Shown here in pieces: positions 27,814 to 35,909 of a DNA stretch of 51,522 bases. The notes under the pieces are model-generated. The model searched no databases, was not told where the DNA came from, and saw nothing but the letters and a program-made list of their open reading frames with translations. Made by a program: the position numbers and the translations under genes. The first letter of the stretch is position 1; every line of letters starts with the position of its first letter. This DNA comes from Rubrivivax sp. (GTDB lineage Bacteria > Pseudomonadota > Gammaproteobacteria > Burkholderiales > Burkholderiaceae_C), in the NCBI GenBank assembly GCA_020848515.1, contig JADLIA010000136.1:1-51522 (forward strand), given 5' to 3'.

Positions 27814-28776
27814 TCAGGCGTCGTGCGTCATGGCGTCGGCGTGCGCCGCCAGCAGCGCCCGGTGGAACGCCAGCGCCGCGCGCGCCGGCTGCGGCGAGCG
27901 GCGCAGCACGCTGACGAAGTCGCAGTCGTAGTGCAGCCGCTCGGGCGCCACGGCGCGCAGCTGGCCGCGCTGCACGAAGGCGGCGGCGTAGTGGTCGGGC
28001 AGAAAACCGATGAAGCGGCCCGACAGGATCAGCGTGGCGATCGCCTCCTGGTCGTAGGCGGTGGCGCCGCGCCGCAGCCGCTGGCCGTGCGCCAGCTCCA
28101 TGTTGGGTGAGTGGTAGCCCAGGCCGGCAAAGTCCTGGCGCGCCCGCAGGGCAGGCCAGTCCAGCGCCGAATGCTCTGAATCGAAGAGCGCATGGGGCCG
28201 GGCGCAGTACAGGTGCATGGTCTCGCCGAACAGCCGCTGGTAGCGCAGGCTGGCCGAGGCGCGGTGCGCCGGAATCACGCCGACGGCGAAGCTGCCGTCC
28301 ATCACCCCGCGTTCGATGGTCTGGATGCTGCCCACGTGCAGGTGCAGCGCCACGTCCGGCGCCTGCTGCGTGAAGTCGGCGATGGCCGCGTGGATGCGCG
28401 CCTGCGGGTTGCTGACGGTCTTGTCGAACAGCGCCACCGCCAGCGTGCCGCCCATGCGCTGGTGGATGTCGTCGACGCTGGCGCGAAAGCCGTCCACCGC
28501 CGCCAGCAGGCGCCGCGTCTCGTCGTACACGCGCTGGCCCTCGGGCGTGACGGCAAAGCCGCCGCGCCCGCGCCGGCACAGCGTCAGGCCCAGGCGGGTT
28601 TCCAGGTCCTTGACGTGGCGGCTGACGGTGCTGGTGCCGATGTTGAGCTCCAGCTCGGCCGCCGACAGGCCGCCGCATTCGACCACCGCCTTGAACACCT
28701 GCAGCAGGCGCAGGTCCATGTCGCTCACCTGACCCAGCACGGCGCGGCTGCGGGCAGGGGTGGGGTTGACTTGCAT
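27814..28776 (-). CDS. LysR-family transcriptional regulator of the divergent transaminase gene
   Basis: A 320-residue LysR regulator with the helix-turn-helix MDLRLLQVFKAVVECGGLSA to about residue 80 (TSTVSRHVKDLETRLG) and an effector domain in the rest. It is divergent from the omega-transaminase gene with 111 bases between the starts, the standard arrangement for regulating that gene. An alternative start is the internal Met20 (MDLRLL). The spacer is AT-rich around 28,795-28,815 (TTCGATATTTGCGTATTTAAA), where both promoters probably lie. Effector unknown. Confidence 0.85.
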   Translation of the reverse strand: MQVNPTPARSRAVLGQVSDMDLRLLQVFKAVVECGGLSAAELELNIGTSTVSRHVKDLETRLGLTLCRRGRGGFAVTPEGQRVYDETRRLLAAVDGFRASVDDIHQRMGGTLAVALFDKTVSNPQARIHAAIADFTQQAPDVALHLHVGSIQTIERGVMDGSFAVGVIPAHRASASLRYQRLFGETMHLYCARPHALFDSEHSALDWPALRARQDFAGLGYHSPNMELAHGQRLRRGATAYDQEAIATLILSGRFIGFLPDHYAAAFVQRGQLRAVAPERLHYDCDFVSVLRRSPQPARAALAFHRALLAAHADAMTHDA

Positions 28777-28887
28777 GATCCGGCAACTGAACTTCGATAT
28801 TTGCGTATTTAAACGGCTAACGACGGCGCCGACAATGGCGTTGTTCCGCCCGTCCGGGCCCAAGCTGCCGATCCGAGGAGACCCCCC

Positions 28888-30243
28888 ATGAGCGTCACTG
28901 CCACCGTTCCTGCCCCCGCCGCCACCCGCCGCGACGCCGCCTGGCTCGAGGCGCACTGGATGCCCTTTACCGGCAACCGCCAGTTCAAGCGCGACCCGCG
29001 CCTGATCGTGGCGGCCCAGGGGGCCTATTTCACCGACGCCGACGGCCGCCAGGTGTTCGACGGCCTGTCCGGACTGTGGTGCAGTGGCCTGGGCCATGGC
29101 CGGCGCGAGATCGCCGAGGCCGTGGGCCGCCAGGCCGCGCAGCTGGACTACGCGCCGGCGTTCCAGTTCGGCCACCCGCTGTCGTTCGAGCTGGCCAACG
29201 CCATCAAGCAGCGCACGCCCCAGGGGCTGGATCACGTGTTCTTCACCGCCAGCGGCTCGGAAGCCGCCGACACCGCGCTGAAGATGGCGCGCGCCTACTG
29301 GCGCGCCCGGGGCCAGGGCGGCAAGACGCGCCTGATCGGGCGCGAAAAGGGCTACCACGGGGTCAACTTCGGCGGCATCTCGGTCGGCGGCATGGTGGGC
29401 AACCGCAAGCTGTTCGGTCAGGGCATCGAGGCCGATCACCTGCCGCACACCCAGCCGCCGGCCGGCACCTTCGCCAAGGGCCAGCCGGCCGAGGGTGGGG
29501 TGGCGCTGGCCGATCGCCTGCTGGAGCTGATCGCCCTGCACGACGCCAGCAACATCGCCGCCGTCATCGTCGAGCCGTTTTCCGGCTCGGCCGGGGTGGT
29601 GATTCCGCCGGTCGGCTACCTGCAGCGCCTGCGCGAGATCTGCACCCAGCACGACATCCTGCTGATCTTCGACGAGGTCATCACCGGCTTCGGCCGCTGC
29701 GGCGCCATGACCGGCAGCGACGCCTTTGGCGTGGTGCCCGACCTCATGACCTTTGCCAAACAGGTCACCAACGGCGTGCAGCCGCTGGGTGGCGTGGTGG
29801 CCAGCCGGGCGATCTACGACACCTTCATGGCCGCCGGCGGCCCCGACTACATGCTGGAGTTCGCCCACGGCTACACCTACAGCGCGCACCCGGTGGCCTG
29901 CGCCGCCGGTCTGGCGGCGCTGGAGCTGCTCGAGCGCGAAGACGGCCCCGGCCGCGTGAAGGCCCTGAGCGCGCATTTCGAAGCCGCCGTGCACAGCCTC
30001 CGGGGCGCCCGCCATGTGCTGGACATCCGCAACTACGGCCTGGCCGCCGGCTTCACCATCGCCCCGGTGGCGGGCGAGCCGGCGCGACGCCCGTACGACA
30101 TCGCCATGGCCTGCTGGAAGAAGGGCTTTTACGTGCGCTACGGCGGCGACACCATCCAGCTGGCGCCGCCCTTCATCAGCGAAAAGGCCGAGATCGAGCG
30201 CCTGGTGAACGCGCTGGGCGACGCCCTGGCCGAAGTGGCCTAA
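28888..30243 (+). CDS. Class III omega-amino acid:pyruvate transaminase
   Basis: A 451-residue PLP-dependent class III aminotransferase. Lys291 in FAKQVTNGVQPLGG is the Schiff-base lysine; LLIFDEVITGFGRCG carries the PLP-pyridine Asp and SGSEAADTALKMARAYWR the phosphate-binding loop. HWMPFTGNRQFKRDPRL and the LWCSGLGHGR stretch match beta-alanine/omega-amino acid:pyruvate transaminases, which move the amino group of beta-alanine or other omega-amines to pyruvate, making alanine. GAGGAG lies seven to eight bases before ATG. No malonate-semialdehyde dehydrogenase is adjacent. Product alanine could feed the nearby dadA system only if racemised; that link is inference. Confidence 0.9.
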   Translation: MSVTATVPAPAATRRDAAWLEAHWMPFTGNRQFKRDPRLIVAAQGAYFTDADGRQVFDGLSGLWCSGLGHGRREIAEAVGRQAAQLDYAPAFQFGHPLSFELANAIKQRTPQGLDHVFFTASGSEAADTALKMARAYWRARGQGGKTRLIGREKGYHGVNFGGISVGGMVGNRKLFGQGIEADHLPHTQPPAGTFAKGQPAEGGVALADRLLELIALHDASNIAAVIVEPFSGSAGVVIPPVGYLQRLREICTQHDILLIFDEVITGFGRCGAMTGSDAFGVVPDLMTFAKQVTNGVQPLGGVVASRAIYDTFMAAGGPDYMLEFAHGYTYSAHPVACAAGLAALELLEREDGPGRVKALSAHFEAAVHSLRGARHVLDIRNYGLAAGFTIAPVAGEPARRPYDIAMACWKKGFYVRYGGDTIQLAPPFISEKAEIERLVNALGDALAEVA

Positions 30244-30269
30244 GCGGGCGGGTGGTTCCAGGCCTGACG

Positions 30270-30325
30270 GATGACGAAATGACCTCGCTGCGCGTCGATG
30301 ACCCATGGGTCATGGGTCGTTGGCG
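30270..30325. repeat. Palindromic dispersed repeat, copy 2
   Basis: Contains the perfect 16-bp palindrome ATGACCCATGGGTCAT (30,298-30,313), preceded by GATGACGAAATGACCTCGCT. It aligns base for base, with a few changes, to the element at 16,990-17,038. Both copies lie between convergent genes. Confidence 0.65.
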
Positions 30326-30361
30326 GGGATGGCTCCTGGCGTTCGAGGTCCGAAGACTCCT

Positions 30362-30419
30362 GTTTTGATAGCTGCCAGCGCTTGCCAGTAAAGCGCCAGA
30401 GCCTGATTTGCCATCAAAC
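30362..30419 (+). repeat. Dispersed repeat (GATAGCTGCCAGCGCTTG type)
   Basis: GATAGCTGCCAGCGCTTGCC with a downstream AAGCGCCAGAG resembles the copy at 34,510-34,570 (ATAGCTATCGGCGCTTGCC ... GGGCGCCAGAGGCC). It has two-fold character around the AGCGCTTG/AAGCGC arms. Confidence 0.55.
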
Positions 30420-30565
30420 CCGGGGCCAACCACGGAGGCCGGCCGCGCCTTGGCGTGCTGGCCGACACGCGCGCGATGGTCGATGCGCCGCAGGGGCGTG
30501 CGACGCTCCGGATGGTTGCGTCCAGCCCCGCCCGCGGATGGCGCGGGACGCGGCAGCCCGTGCCG

Positions 30566-31864
30566 TCAGGCCGGCACGTGCCGCGGCAGCGAGCGCGGGC
30601 CGGCCTGGCTGCGGCCGTAGCGCTCCAGGCCCAGCCCGGCGGTCGAGATGTCGCTCTGACGCCCCAGCGTCAGGTCGGCCACCAGCTTGCCCGAGCCGGC
30701 CGCCATGGTCCAGCCCAGGGTGCCGTGGCCGGTGTTGAGCAGCAGGTTGGCGTAGCGCGTGGCGCCGACCACCGGCGTGCTGTCGGGCGTCATGGGGCGC
30801 AGGCCGGTCCAGAACTCGGCGCGCGGGATGTCGCCGCCGGTGAACAGGTTGCCCAGCACCAGCTCCAGCGTTTCGCGCCGGCGCGGGTTCAGGCGCAGGT
30901 CGAAGCCGCCCAGCTCGGCCATGCCGCCGACGCGGATGCGCTGGTCGAAGCGGGTGATGGCGACCTTGTAGGTTTCGTCCATCACGGTGGAGCGCGGCGC
31001 GTTGGCCGGGTCGAGCAGCGGCACGGTGAGCGAATAGCCCTTGACCGGGTACACCGGCAGATCGAGCCCCAGCGGCGCCAGCAGCGCCCGCGAGCAGCTG
31101 CCCAGGGCCAGCACGTAGCGGTCGGCGCTCAGCACCTCGCCGCTGGCCAGCCGCACGCCGCCGATCTGGCCGCCGCGCGGCAGCAGCTCGGCGATCTGCA
31201 CGCCCAGGCGGAACCGCACGCCCAGGGCGCGCGCCTGTTCGGCCAGCGCGGTGGTGAAGCGCCGGCAGTCGCCGGTTTCGTCGCCCGGCAGCTGCAGGCC
31301 GCCGACCAGGCCGCGCGCGCGCGCCAGCGCCGGTTCGTATTCGGCCAGCTCGGCTACGTCGGTCATCAGGCGGTAGGGCACGCCACACTCCTGCAGCACG
31401 GCGGTGTCGCGCCGGGCCGCCTGCAACTGCGCCGCGGTGCGGAACACCTGCAGCGTGCCCAGGCTGCGCTGCTCGTACTCGATGCCGGTGTCGGCGCGCA
31501 GCTGGCGCAGGCAGTCGCGGCTGTATTCGGCCAGGCGCGTCATGCGCTCCTTGTTGACGGCGTAGCGCGCGCTGGTGCAGTGGCGCAGCATGTGGGCCAT
31601 CCAGCGCAGCTGGAACAGCGTGCCGTCCGGGCGGATCGACAGCGGCGCGTGCTTCTGGAACAGCCACTTGACGGCCTTGAGCGGAATGCCGGGCGCGGCC
31701 CAGGGCGTGGAATAGCCGGGCGACACCTGACCGGCGTTGGCAAAACTGGTTTCCAGCGCCACGTCGTCCTGGCGCTCCAGCAGGGTGACTTCGGCGCCGG
31801 CGCGCGCCAGGTAGTACGCCGTGCTGACGCCGATCACGCCGCCGCCCAGAACGATGACCTTCAT
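30566..31864 (-). CDS. dadA: D-amino acid dehydrogenase small subunit
   Basis: A 432-residue FAD enzyme, the exact length of E. coli DadA, that oxidises D-alanine and other D-amino acids to 2-oxo acids at the membrane and passes electrons to quinone. The N-terminal dinucleotide-binding [40 protein letters not shown] near 40-60, YPVKGYSLT near 265 and the FAD-closing [20 protein letters not shown] near 390 are all typical. It is divergent from an Lrp-family gene across a 129-base spacer rich in symmetric sites. No alanine racemase gene (dadX) follows. Confidence 0.94.
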   Translation of the reverse strand: MKVIVLGGGVIGVSTAYYLARAGAEVTLLERQDDVALETSFANAGQVSPGYSTPWAAPGIPLKAVKWLFQKHAPLSIRPDGTLFQLRWMAHMLRHCTSARYAVNKERMTRLAEYSRDCLRQLRADTGIEYEQRSLGTLQVFRTAAQLQAARRDTAVLQECGVPYRLMTDVAELAEYEPALARARGLVGGLQLPGDETGDCRRFTTALAEQARALGVRFRLGVQIAELLPRGGQIGGVRLASGEVLSADRYVLALGSCSRALLAPLGLDLPVYPVKGYSLTVPLLDPANAPRSTVMDETYKVAITRFDQRIRVGGMAELGGFDLRLNPRRRETLELVLGNLFTGGDIPRAEFWTGLRPMTPDSTPVVGATRYANLLLNTGHGTLGWTMAAGSGKLVADLTLGRQSDISTAGLGLERYGRSQAGPRSLPRHVPA

Positions 31865-31920
31865 GCCTGTCTCCATGATCCTGTGGGAATGCCGGAAGTC
31901 TAGGGCGGGGAGGGGCACAA

Positions 31921-31991
31921 AAGTCACTGAAATGACTTGCTCGCGGCTACTGAGTCAGTGAAAATCACTGAATCAACATCGTTTGGCAGTG
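31921..31991. promoter_or_regulatory. Lrp-type operator array between dadA and its regulator
   Basis: Two inverted repeats: AAGTCA-CTGAAA-TGACTT (31,921-31,938) and TCAGTGA-AAA-TCACTGA (31,955-31,971). The half-site TCACTGA/TCAGTG(A) recurs at about 31,924, 31,955, 31,965 and, as GCAGTGA, 31,986. The array occupies most of the divergent spacer and reaches the regulator's start, as expected for activation of dadA and self-control by an Lrp protein. Confidence 0.65.
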
Positions 31992-31993
31992 AA

Positions 31994-32476
31994 ATGAGCT
32001 CCATCGATCGCATCGACCGCAAAATCCTCGACCAGCTGCAGCGCGATGGCCGCATCTCGATGACCGAGCTGGCGCAGCAGGTGGGGCTGTCCACCTCGCC
32101 CTGTGCCGAGCGGGTGCGGCGGCTGGAGCGCAGCGGCGTGATCCAGGGCTACCACGCGCGCGTCAACCCCGAGGCGCTGGGGCGCGGGCTGCTGGTGTTC
32201 GTGGAGCTGACGCTGTCGTCCAAGTCGGCCGAGGTGTTCCGCCAGGTGCGCGACGAGTTGCTGCTGGAGCCGCGCGTGCTGGAATGCCATCTGGTGTCGG
32301 GCACCTTCGACTACCTGGTCAAGGCGCGCCTGTCGGCGATGCGCGAGTACCGCGACCTGCTGGGCCAGATCCTGCGCAAGATGCCGGTGCCGGCGCAGAG
32401 CAACAGCTACGTGGTGATGGAGGAGATCAAGGAGGGGCTGGCGCTGCCGGTCGACCCGGTGCCGGTGGGCGCCTAG
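31994..32476 (+). CDS. Lrp/AsnC-family regulator, probable DadR-like activator of dadA
   Basis: A 160-residue Lrp-family protein: AsnC-type helix-turn-helix (IDRKILDQLQRDGRISMTEL, then LSTSPCAERVRRLE) followed by the RAM ligand/oligomerisation domain (VSGTFDYLVKARL). Lrp proteins divergent from dadA control D/L-alanine catabolism in many proteobacteria. The ATG at 31,994 begins at the conserved domain; an upstream in-frame start would run through the operator array. It is convergent with the lipase gene, 35 bases apart, where no terminator is obvious. Confidence 0.92.
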   Translation: MSSIDRIDRKILDQLQRDGRISMTELAQQVGLSTSPCAERVRRLERSGVIQGYHARVNPEALGRGLLVFVELTLSSKSAEVFRQVRDELLLEPRVLECHLVSGTFDYLVKARLSAMREYRDLLGQILRKMPVPAQSNSYVVMEEIKEGLALPVDPVPVGA

Positions 32477-32511
32477 CGTGCTCACCCAAGAATCCATAGG
32501 TTCAAGGGTCG

Positions 32512-33705
32512 TCACAGGTCGCGCGCCAGCCGCCCCATGCGCTCGACCGCGAAGCGGAAGTATTCCGGCACGCATTTCAGGTGGCCGTAGTCCGGTGTGG
32601 TGCAGTCGGTCAGGCTGATGTCGCGCGCACCGGCGGCGCGCAGGGTGTTGAGCGCCGAAGTGGCCGCCGCGTAGGGCACGGTCCGGTCGTCGCGGCCGTG
32701 GAACAGGTACACCGGCACGGCGGGCGCCCAGCCCAGGTGCACGCTGTGCTCGGCGGCGATGGCGGCCTGGTCGTCGGCCATGTAGCGGTCGAGGAACAGC
32801 GTCTGGTAGCGCACGTCGGCGTCGTCCGGCACCATCTGGCGCAGCAGCAGGCGGCGCAGTTCGTTGCGCACCCATTCGGGCGCCTGCGACAGGCGATGCG
32901 GCTCGAACAGCTTGCCCAGCGTGCTGTTGTAGGCGCGCACGGCCTCGACCTGCGCGTCCAGCGTCGCCTGCACGTCGTAAGGGCCGGCGCCCGGCACGCT
33001 GGCCTGCAGCTGCTGGCGCAGCGCGTCGCCCGTGGTTTCGATGGCCCGCTGCGCCGCCAGGGTGACGTAGCCGCCTTCCGAATAGCCGGCCAGGAACAGC
33101 TGGCCGTTGTCGGCCACGGCCTGCTGCTGGCGCCAGGTCTGGCCGGCGTGCAGCAGGTCCAGCACCACCGCGGCGCTCGGCGCGGCCGTCAGGTAGGGGT
33201 GCTCCAGGCCCTTGGCGGCACCGAAACCCACGTAATCGGCCGACAGCACGATGTAGCCCAGCGAGGCCAGCACGATCGGCGGCTCCACCGCCTCCACCTT
33301 GTTGCTGGGCGCCTGGTCGTCGTGGAAGGTGGTGGCGTGCTGGTAGCTCAGCACCGGGCTGCGGGCGCCGGGCGGCTTGAGGGGCACGCTGATCAGCCCC
33401 GACGCCGTGACCGGCTGGCCGTGCTTGTCGCTGCTGACGTAGGTCACACGGTGCGAGCGCACCGCGTAGCGCGGCGTGACGCCGCTCTGCACCTTGCTGT
33501 CGGGGTCGGACAGCGCCTGCGCGATCTGCTCGGCCGACCAGGTGTTGACCGGCGCGCTCGACAGCAGGCTGCCGCTGGCCTGACCCGGGGGCGCAGGCGG
33601 CGGCGGGGTGGCGTCGTCGTCGCCGCCGCCGCCGCAGGCGCTCAGGGCCGCGGCCAGGCACAAGGTGGCCGGCATGACGAGACGGCGCAGGAACGGGGTG
33701 GACAT
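32512..33705 (-). CDS. Lipoprotein alpha/beta-hydrolase, secretory lipase/esterase type
   Basis: A 397-residue hydrolase with a lipoprotein signal: basic start, hydrophobic core and lipobox LSAC at Cys24, followed by a flexible GGGGDDD/Pro-rich linker. The nucleophile elbow is AGYSEGGYV (Ser near 195), with acid candidate in HGRDDRTVPY and His in DYGHLKC. The order resembles fungal/bacterial secretory lipases (LIP family), which cleave esters or triglycerides. The Asp after the lipobox is not at +2, so outer-membrane sorting is plausible. The ATG at 33,705 has GGGAGAG upstream; longer in-frame starts lack a signal peptide at the N-terminus. Confidence 0.82.
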   Translation of the reverse strand: MSTPFLRRLVMPATLCLAAALSACGGGGDDDATPPPPAPPGQASGSLLSSAPVNTWSAEQIAQALSDPDSKVQSGVTPRYAVRSHRVTYVSSDKHGQPVTASGLISVPLKPPGARSPVLSYQHATTFHDDQAPSNKVEAVEPPIVLASLGYIVLSADYVGFGAAKGLEHPYLTAAPSAAVVLDLLHAGQTWRQQQAVADNGQLFLAGYSEGGYVTLAAQRAIETTGDALRQQLQASVPGAGPYDVQATLDAQVEAVRAYNSTLGKLFEPHRLSQAPEWVRNELRRLLLRQMVPDDADVRYQTLFLDRYMADDQAAIAAEHSVHLGWAPAVPVYLFHGRDDRTVPYAAATSALNTLRAAGARDISLTDCTTPDYGHLKCVPEYFRFAVERMGRLARDL

Positions 33706-33816
33706 GCAGAACTCTCCCAGATGAACGAGGCCGGATGTTACGGCCAGCCGGCCAGGCCCAGCCAAGCCGAGCTCCGACAGCCGCCTGTGGATTCGGCCTC
33801 CGGGATGTCTTGAGCA

Positions 33817-33866
33817 CCGTTCGGGCCGAGCCTGTCGCAGCCCTTGGACAGGCTCAGAGCGAACGG
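33817..33866. repeat. Imperfect palindromic repeat between lipase and response regulator genes
   Basis: CCGTTCG ... CGAACGG (33,817-33,823 and 33,860-33,866) encloses AGCCTGTC ... GACAGGCT (33,829-33,836 and 33,848-33,855). This form (CGTTCGGGC...GACAGGCTC...CGAACGG) is a dispersed repeat I recognise from many proteobacterial genomes. It fills part of the 199-base divergent spacer 33,706-33,904. Confidence 0.65.
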
Positions 33867-33904
33867 CGCGATGGTCACGATTCCGAATCCATAGAATCCG
33901 CCGC

Positions 33905-34525
33905 ATGTCCGCTGCCGATGCCATGGTCTACATCGTCGACGACGATGCCGAGGTGCGCGCGGCGCTGGCCTGGCTGCTGCGCTCGCGCCGGCTGTGCTCG
34001 GAAGGCTTCGACAGCGCACAGGCCTTCGAGCAGGCGCTGGGCGAGGCGCCGCCGCAGACGCCGGCCTGCCTGTTGCTCGACGTGCGCATGCCCGGCACCA
34101 GCGGGCTGGCGCTGTTCGATCGCCTGCTGGAGCGCGGCATCGCCACCGCCTGGCCGGTGATCTTTCTGACCGGTCACGCCAGCGTGGCGACGGCGGTGGA
34201 GGCGGTCAAGCGCGGCGCCTTCGACTTCTGCGAGAAGCCGTTTTCCGACAACGCGCTGGTCGATCGCGTCGAGCGCGCGCTGGCGGTGTCGCGCGAGCGC
34301 GTGGCGCAGCTCGGTGCGCAGCGTGCGCTGCGCGCGCGCCTGGACGAGCTGACCGAGCGCGAGCGCGAGGTGCTGCAGCGGGTGGCCAGCGGGCGCCCCA
34401 ACAAGCTGATCGCCGACGAGCTGGGCATCAGCGTGCGCACGGTGGAGGTGCACCGCGCCCGGGTGTTCGAGAAGATGGACGTCAAATCGGCCGTCGAGCT
34501 GGCCCAGTTGCTACAACAAATATAG
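33905..34525 (+). CDS. FixJ-type response regulator (receiver + LuxR helix-turn-helix)
   Basis: A 206-residue response regulator. The receiver domain (8-120) has the acidic pair Asp12/Asp13, phospho-acceptor Asp59 (LLLDVRMPG), Thr in FLTGHAS and Lys in CEKPFSD. The output domain (about 135-200; LTEREREVLQRVASGRPNK, then ISVRTVEVHRARVFEKM) is a LuxR-type helix-turn-helix. FixJ/TodT-type regulators usually sit beside a PAS kinase; the nearest kinase here is 6 kb upstream (25,710-27,764). The last codons and the TAG stop lie inside a dispersed repeat copy, so the natural C-terminus may have been altered. Confidence 0.92.
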   Translation: MSAADAMVYIVDDDAEVRAALAWLLRSRRLCSEGFDSAQAFEQALGEAPPQTPACLLLDVRMPGTSGLALFDRLLERGIATAWPVIFLTGHASVATAVEAVKRGAFDFCEKPFSDNALVDRVERALAVSRERVAQLGAQRALRARLDELTEREREVLQRVASGRPNKLIADELGISVRTVEVHRARVFEKMDVKSAVELAQLLQQI

Positions 34526-34570
34526 CTATCGGCGCTTGCCAGGCGGGCGCCAGAGGCCAATTTCATTCGG
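34510..34570 (+). repeat. Dispersed repeat forming the 3' end of the response regulator gene
   Basis: ATAGCTATCGGCGCTTGCC, then GGGCGCCAGAGGCCAA and CATTCGG. It supplies the stop codon of the response regulator at 34,523-34,525 and reaches the end of the small convergent gene (34,563). Confidence 0.65.
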
Positions 34571-34688
34571 CATCGTCGTCGGCCGGCTCGGGCAGCTCGC
34601 CCTTCTTGCGGCCGGCGAACATGGTCCACCACACCAGCAGCACGAACAGCAACAGGGCGCCCAGCGCTTCCAGCAGAATCAGGGTCAT
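34563..34688 (-). CDS. Small single-pass membrane protein, 41 residues
   Basis: A 41-residue protein: a single hydrophobic helix (LILLEALGALLLFVLLVWWT) followed by a charged tail FAGRKKGELPEPADDDAE. The positive residues after the helix and acidic tail suggest the C-terminus is cytoplasmic. I recall similar tiny proteins beside mltA in Comamonadaceae but know no function. Its start codon overlaps the divergent mltA start (bases 34,686-34,689 spell CATG), so each gene's promoter would have to lie within or beyond the other. The ribosome-binding site is weak. Confidence 0.6.
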   Translation of the reverse strand: MTLILLEALGALLLFVLLVWWTMFAGRKKGELPEPADDDAE

Positions 34689-35844
34689 GCAACGAGTATC
34701 ACGGATTCTGGCGGTGGCGGCCATGGCCGCTCTGCTGGCCGCCTGCGCGCTGCGCCCGCCGCCGGCGCCCGCCCCGCTGCCGCCGGCCGAGCCCGGTCTG
34801 CCCCCCGCCGGCCCGGTGGCCGACACGGCGCCGCTGGGCCCGCCCATCGAGCGCGCGCGCAGCCGCTGGGTGCCGGTGCGCTGGGCCGAGCTGCCCGGCT
34901 TCGAGCAGGACGACACCGCCGCCGCCTGGAACGCCTGGCTCAAGAGCTGCGAGCGCCCCGGCCCCACCTTTGCCCGTCTGTGCAGCGAGGTGCGGCGCCT
35001 GGCGCTGGGCAGCACGCAGCAGCAGCGCGACTGGATGCGCGCGCGCCTGCAGCCCTACCGCGTCGAGCCCCTGGCCGGCGCGCCGGCCGGCGACGGCCTG
35101 CTGACCAGCTACTTCGAGCCGGTGTACGAAGCCTCGCGCGTGGCGCGCCCGGGCTTTGGCGCGCCGGTGTACCGCGCCCCGCCCGGCGCCAGCCAGCGCA
35201 AGCCCTGGTACACGCGCCAGGAGCTCGACACCCTGCCCGAGGCGCGCGCCCAGCTGGCCGGCCACGAGCTGGTCTGGCTGGCCGATCCGCTGGACGCGCT
35301 GATCCTGCAGATCCAGGGCTCGGGCCGGGTGCGCGTGCAGGAGGCCGACGGCAGCCAGCGCCTGCTGCGGCTGGCCTTTGCCGGCACCAACGAACACCCT
35401 TACCGCAGCCCCGGCAAGTGGCTGATCGAGCAGGGGCTGCTGCGCGGCGACGCCACCTGGCCCGGCATCCGCGCCGCGCTGGCGGCGCAGCCGCAGCACC
35501 TGCAGGGCTTTCTGTGGAGCAACCCGCGCGTGGTGTTCTTCCGCGAGGAGCCGCTGTCGGCGCTGGAGGCGCAGTTCGGCCCGCGCGGCGCGCAGGGTGT
35601 GGCGCTGACGCCGGGGCGCTCGATCGCCGTCGACCCGCAGAGCATTCCCTACGGCACGCCGGTGTGGCTGTCCTCGCAGGGGCCGGTGGCGCAGCTGCAG
35701 CGCCTGGTGCTGGCGCAGGACACCGGCAGCGCCATCGTCGGCGCCGTGCGCGCCGACTACTTTGCCGGCTGGGGCGCCGAGGCGGGCGAATTGGCCGGCC
35801 GCATGAAGCAGCCGCTGCGCCTGTGGGTGCTGTGGCCCCGGTGA
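34687..35844 (+). CDS. mltA: Membrane-bound lytic murein transglycosylase A
   Basis: A 385-residue lipoprotein that cleaves peptidoglycan glycan strands, leaving 1,6-anhydroMurNAc ends, at the inner face of the outer membrane. The signal ends in lipobox LLAAC (Cys20), followed by a Pro-rich linker. The MltA barrel carries LTSYFEPVYEAS, LVWLADPLDALILQIQGSGRV and the 3D domain with the catalytic aspartate segment VLAQDTGSAIVGAVRADYF near 345. These match the family well. Products of this enzyme are the substrates recycled through MurU. The start ATG shares bases with the divergent small gene. Confidence 0.94.
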   Translation: MQRVSRILAVAAMAALLAACALRPPPAPAPLPPAEPGLPPAGPVADTAPLGPPIERARSRWVPVRWAELPGFEQDDTAAAWNAWLKSCERPGPTFARLCSEVRRLALGSTQQQRDWMRARLQPYRVEPLAGAPAGDGLLTSYFEPVYEASRVARPGFGAPVYRAPPGASQRKPWYTRQELDTLPEARAQLAGHELVWLADPLDALILQIQGSGRVRVQEADGSQRLLRLAFAGTNEHPYRSPGKWLIEQGLLRGDATWPGIRAALAAQPQHLQGFLWSNPRVVFFREEPLSALEAQFGPRGAQGVALTPGRSIAVDPQSIPYGTPVWLSSQGPVAQLQRLVLAQDTGSAIVGAVRADYFAGWGAEAGELAGRMKQPLRLWVLWPR

Positions 35845-35909
35845 GCCGCGCCCGCGCGCCCGAAGCGGGCCGCCGCGCCGCCTGGGCGGGTGCCGCGCGC
35901 CCCGCCTCG

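Larger units (their letters stand above)
30244..30565. other. Intergenic region between convergent genes, filled by two repeats
   Basis: These 322 bases contain no gene that I can support. The left part holds the palindromic element (30,270-30,325) and the middle the dispersed repeat (30,362-30,419). The remainder to the dadA stop is GC-rich without a recognised signal. Confidence 0.6.
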
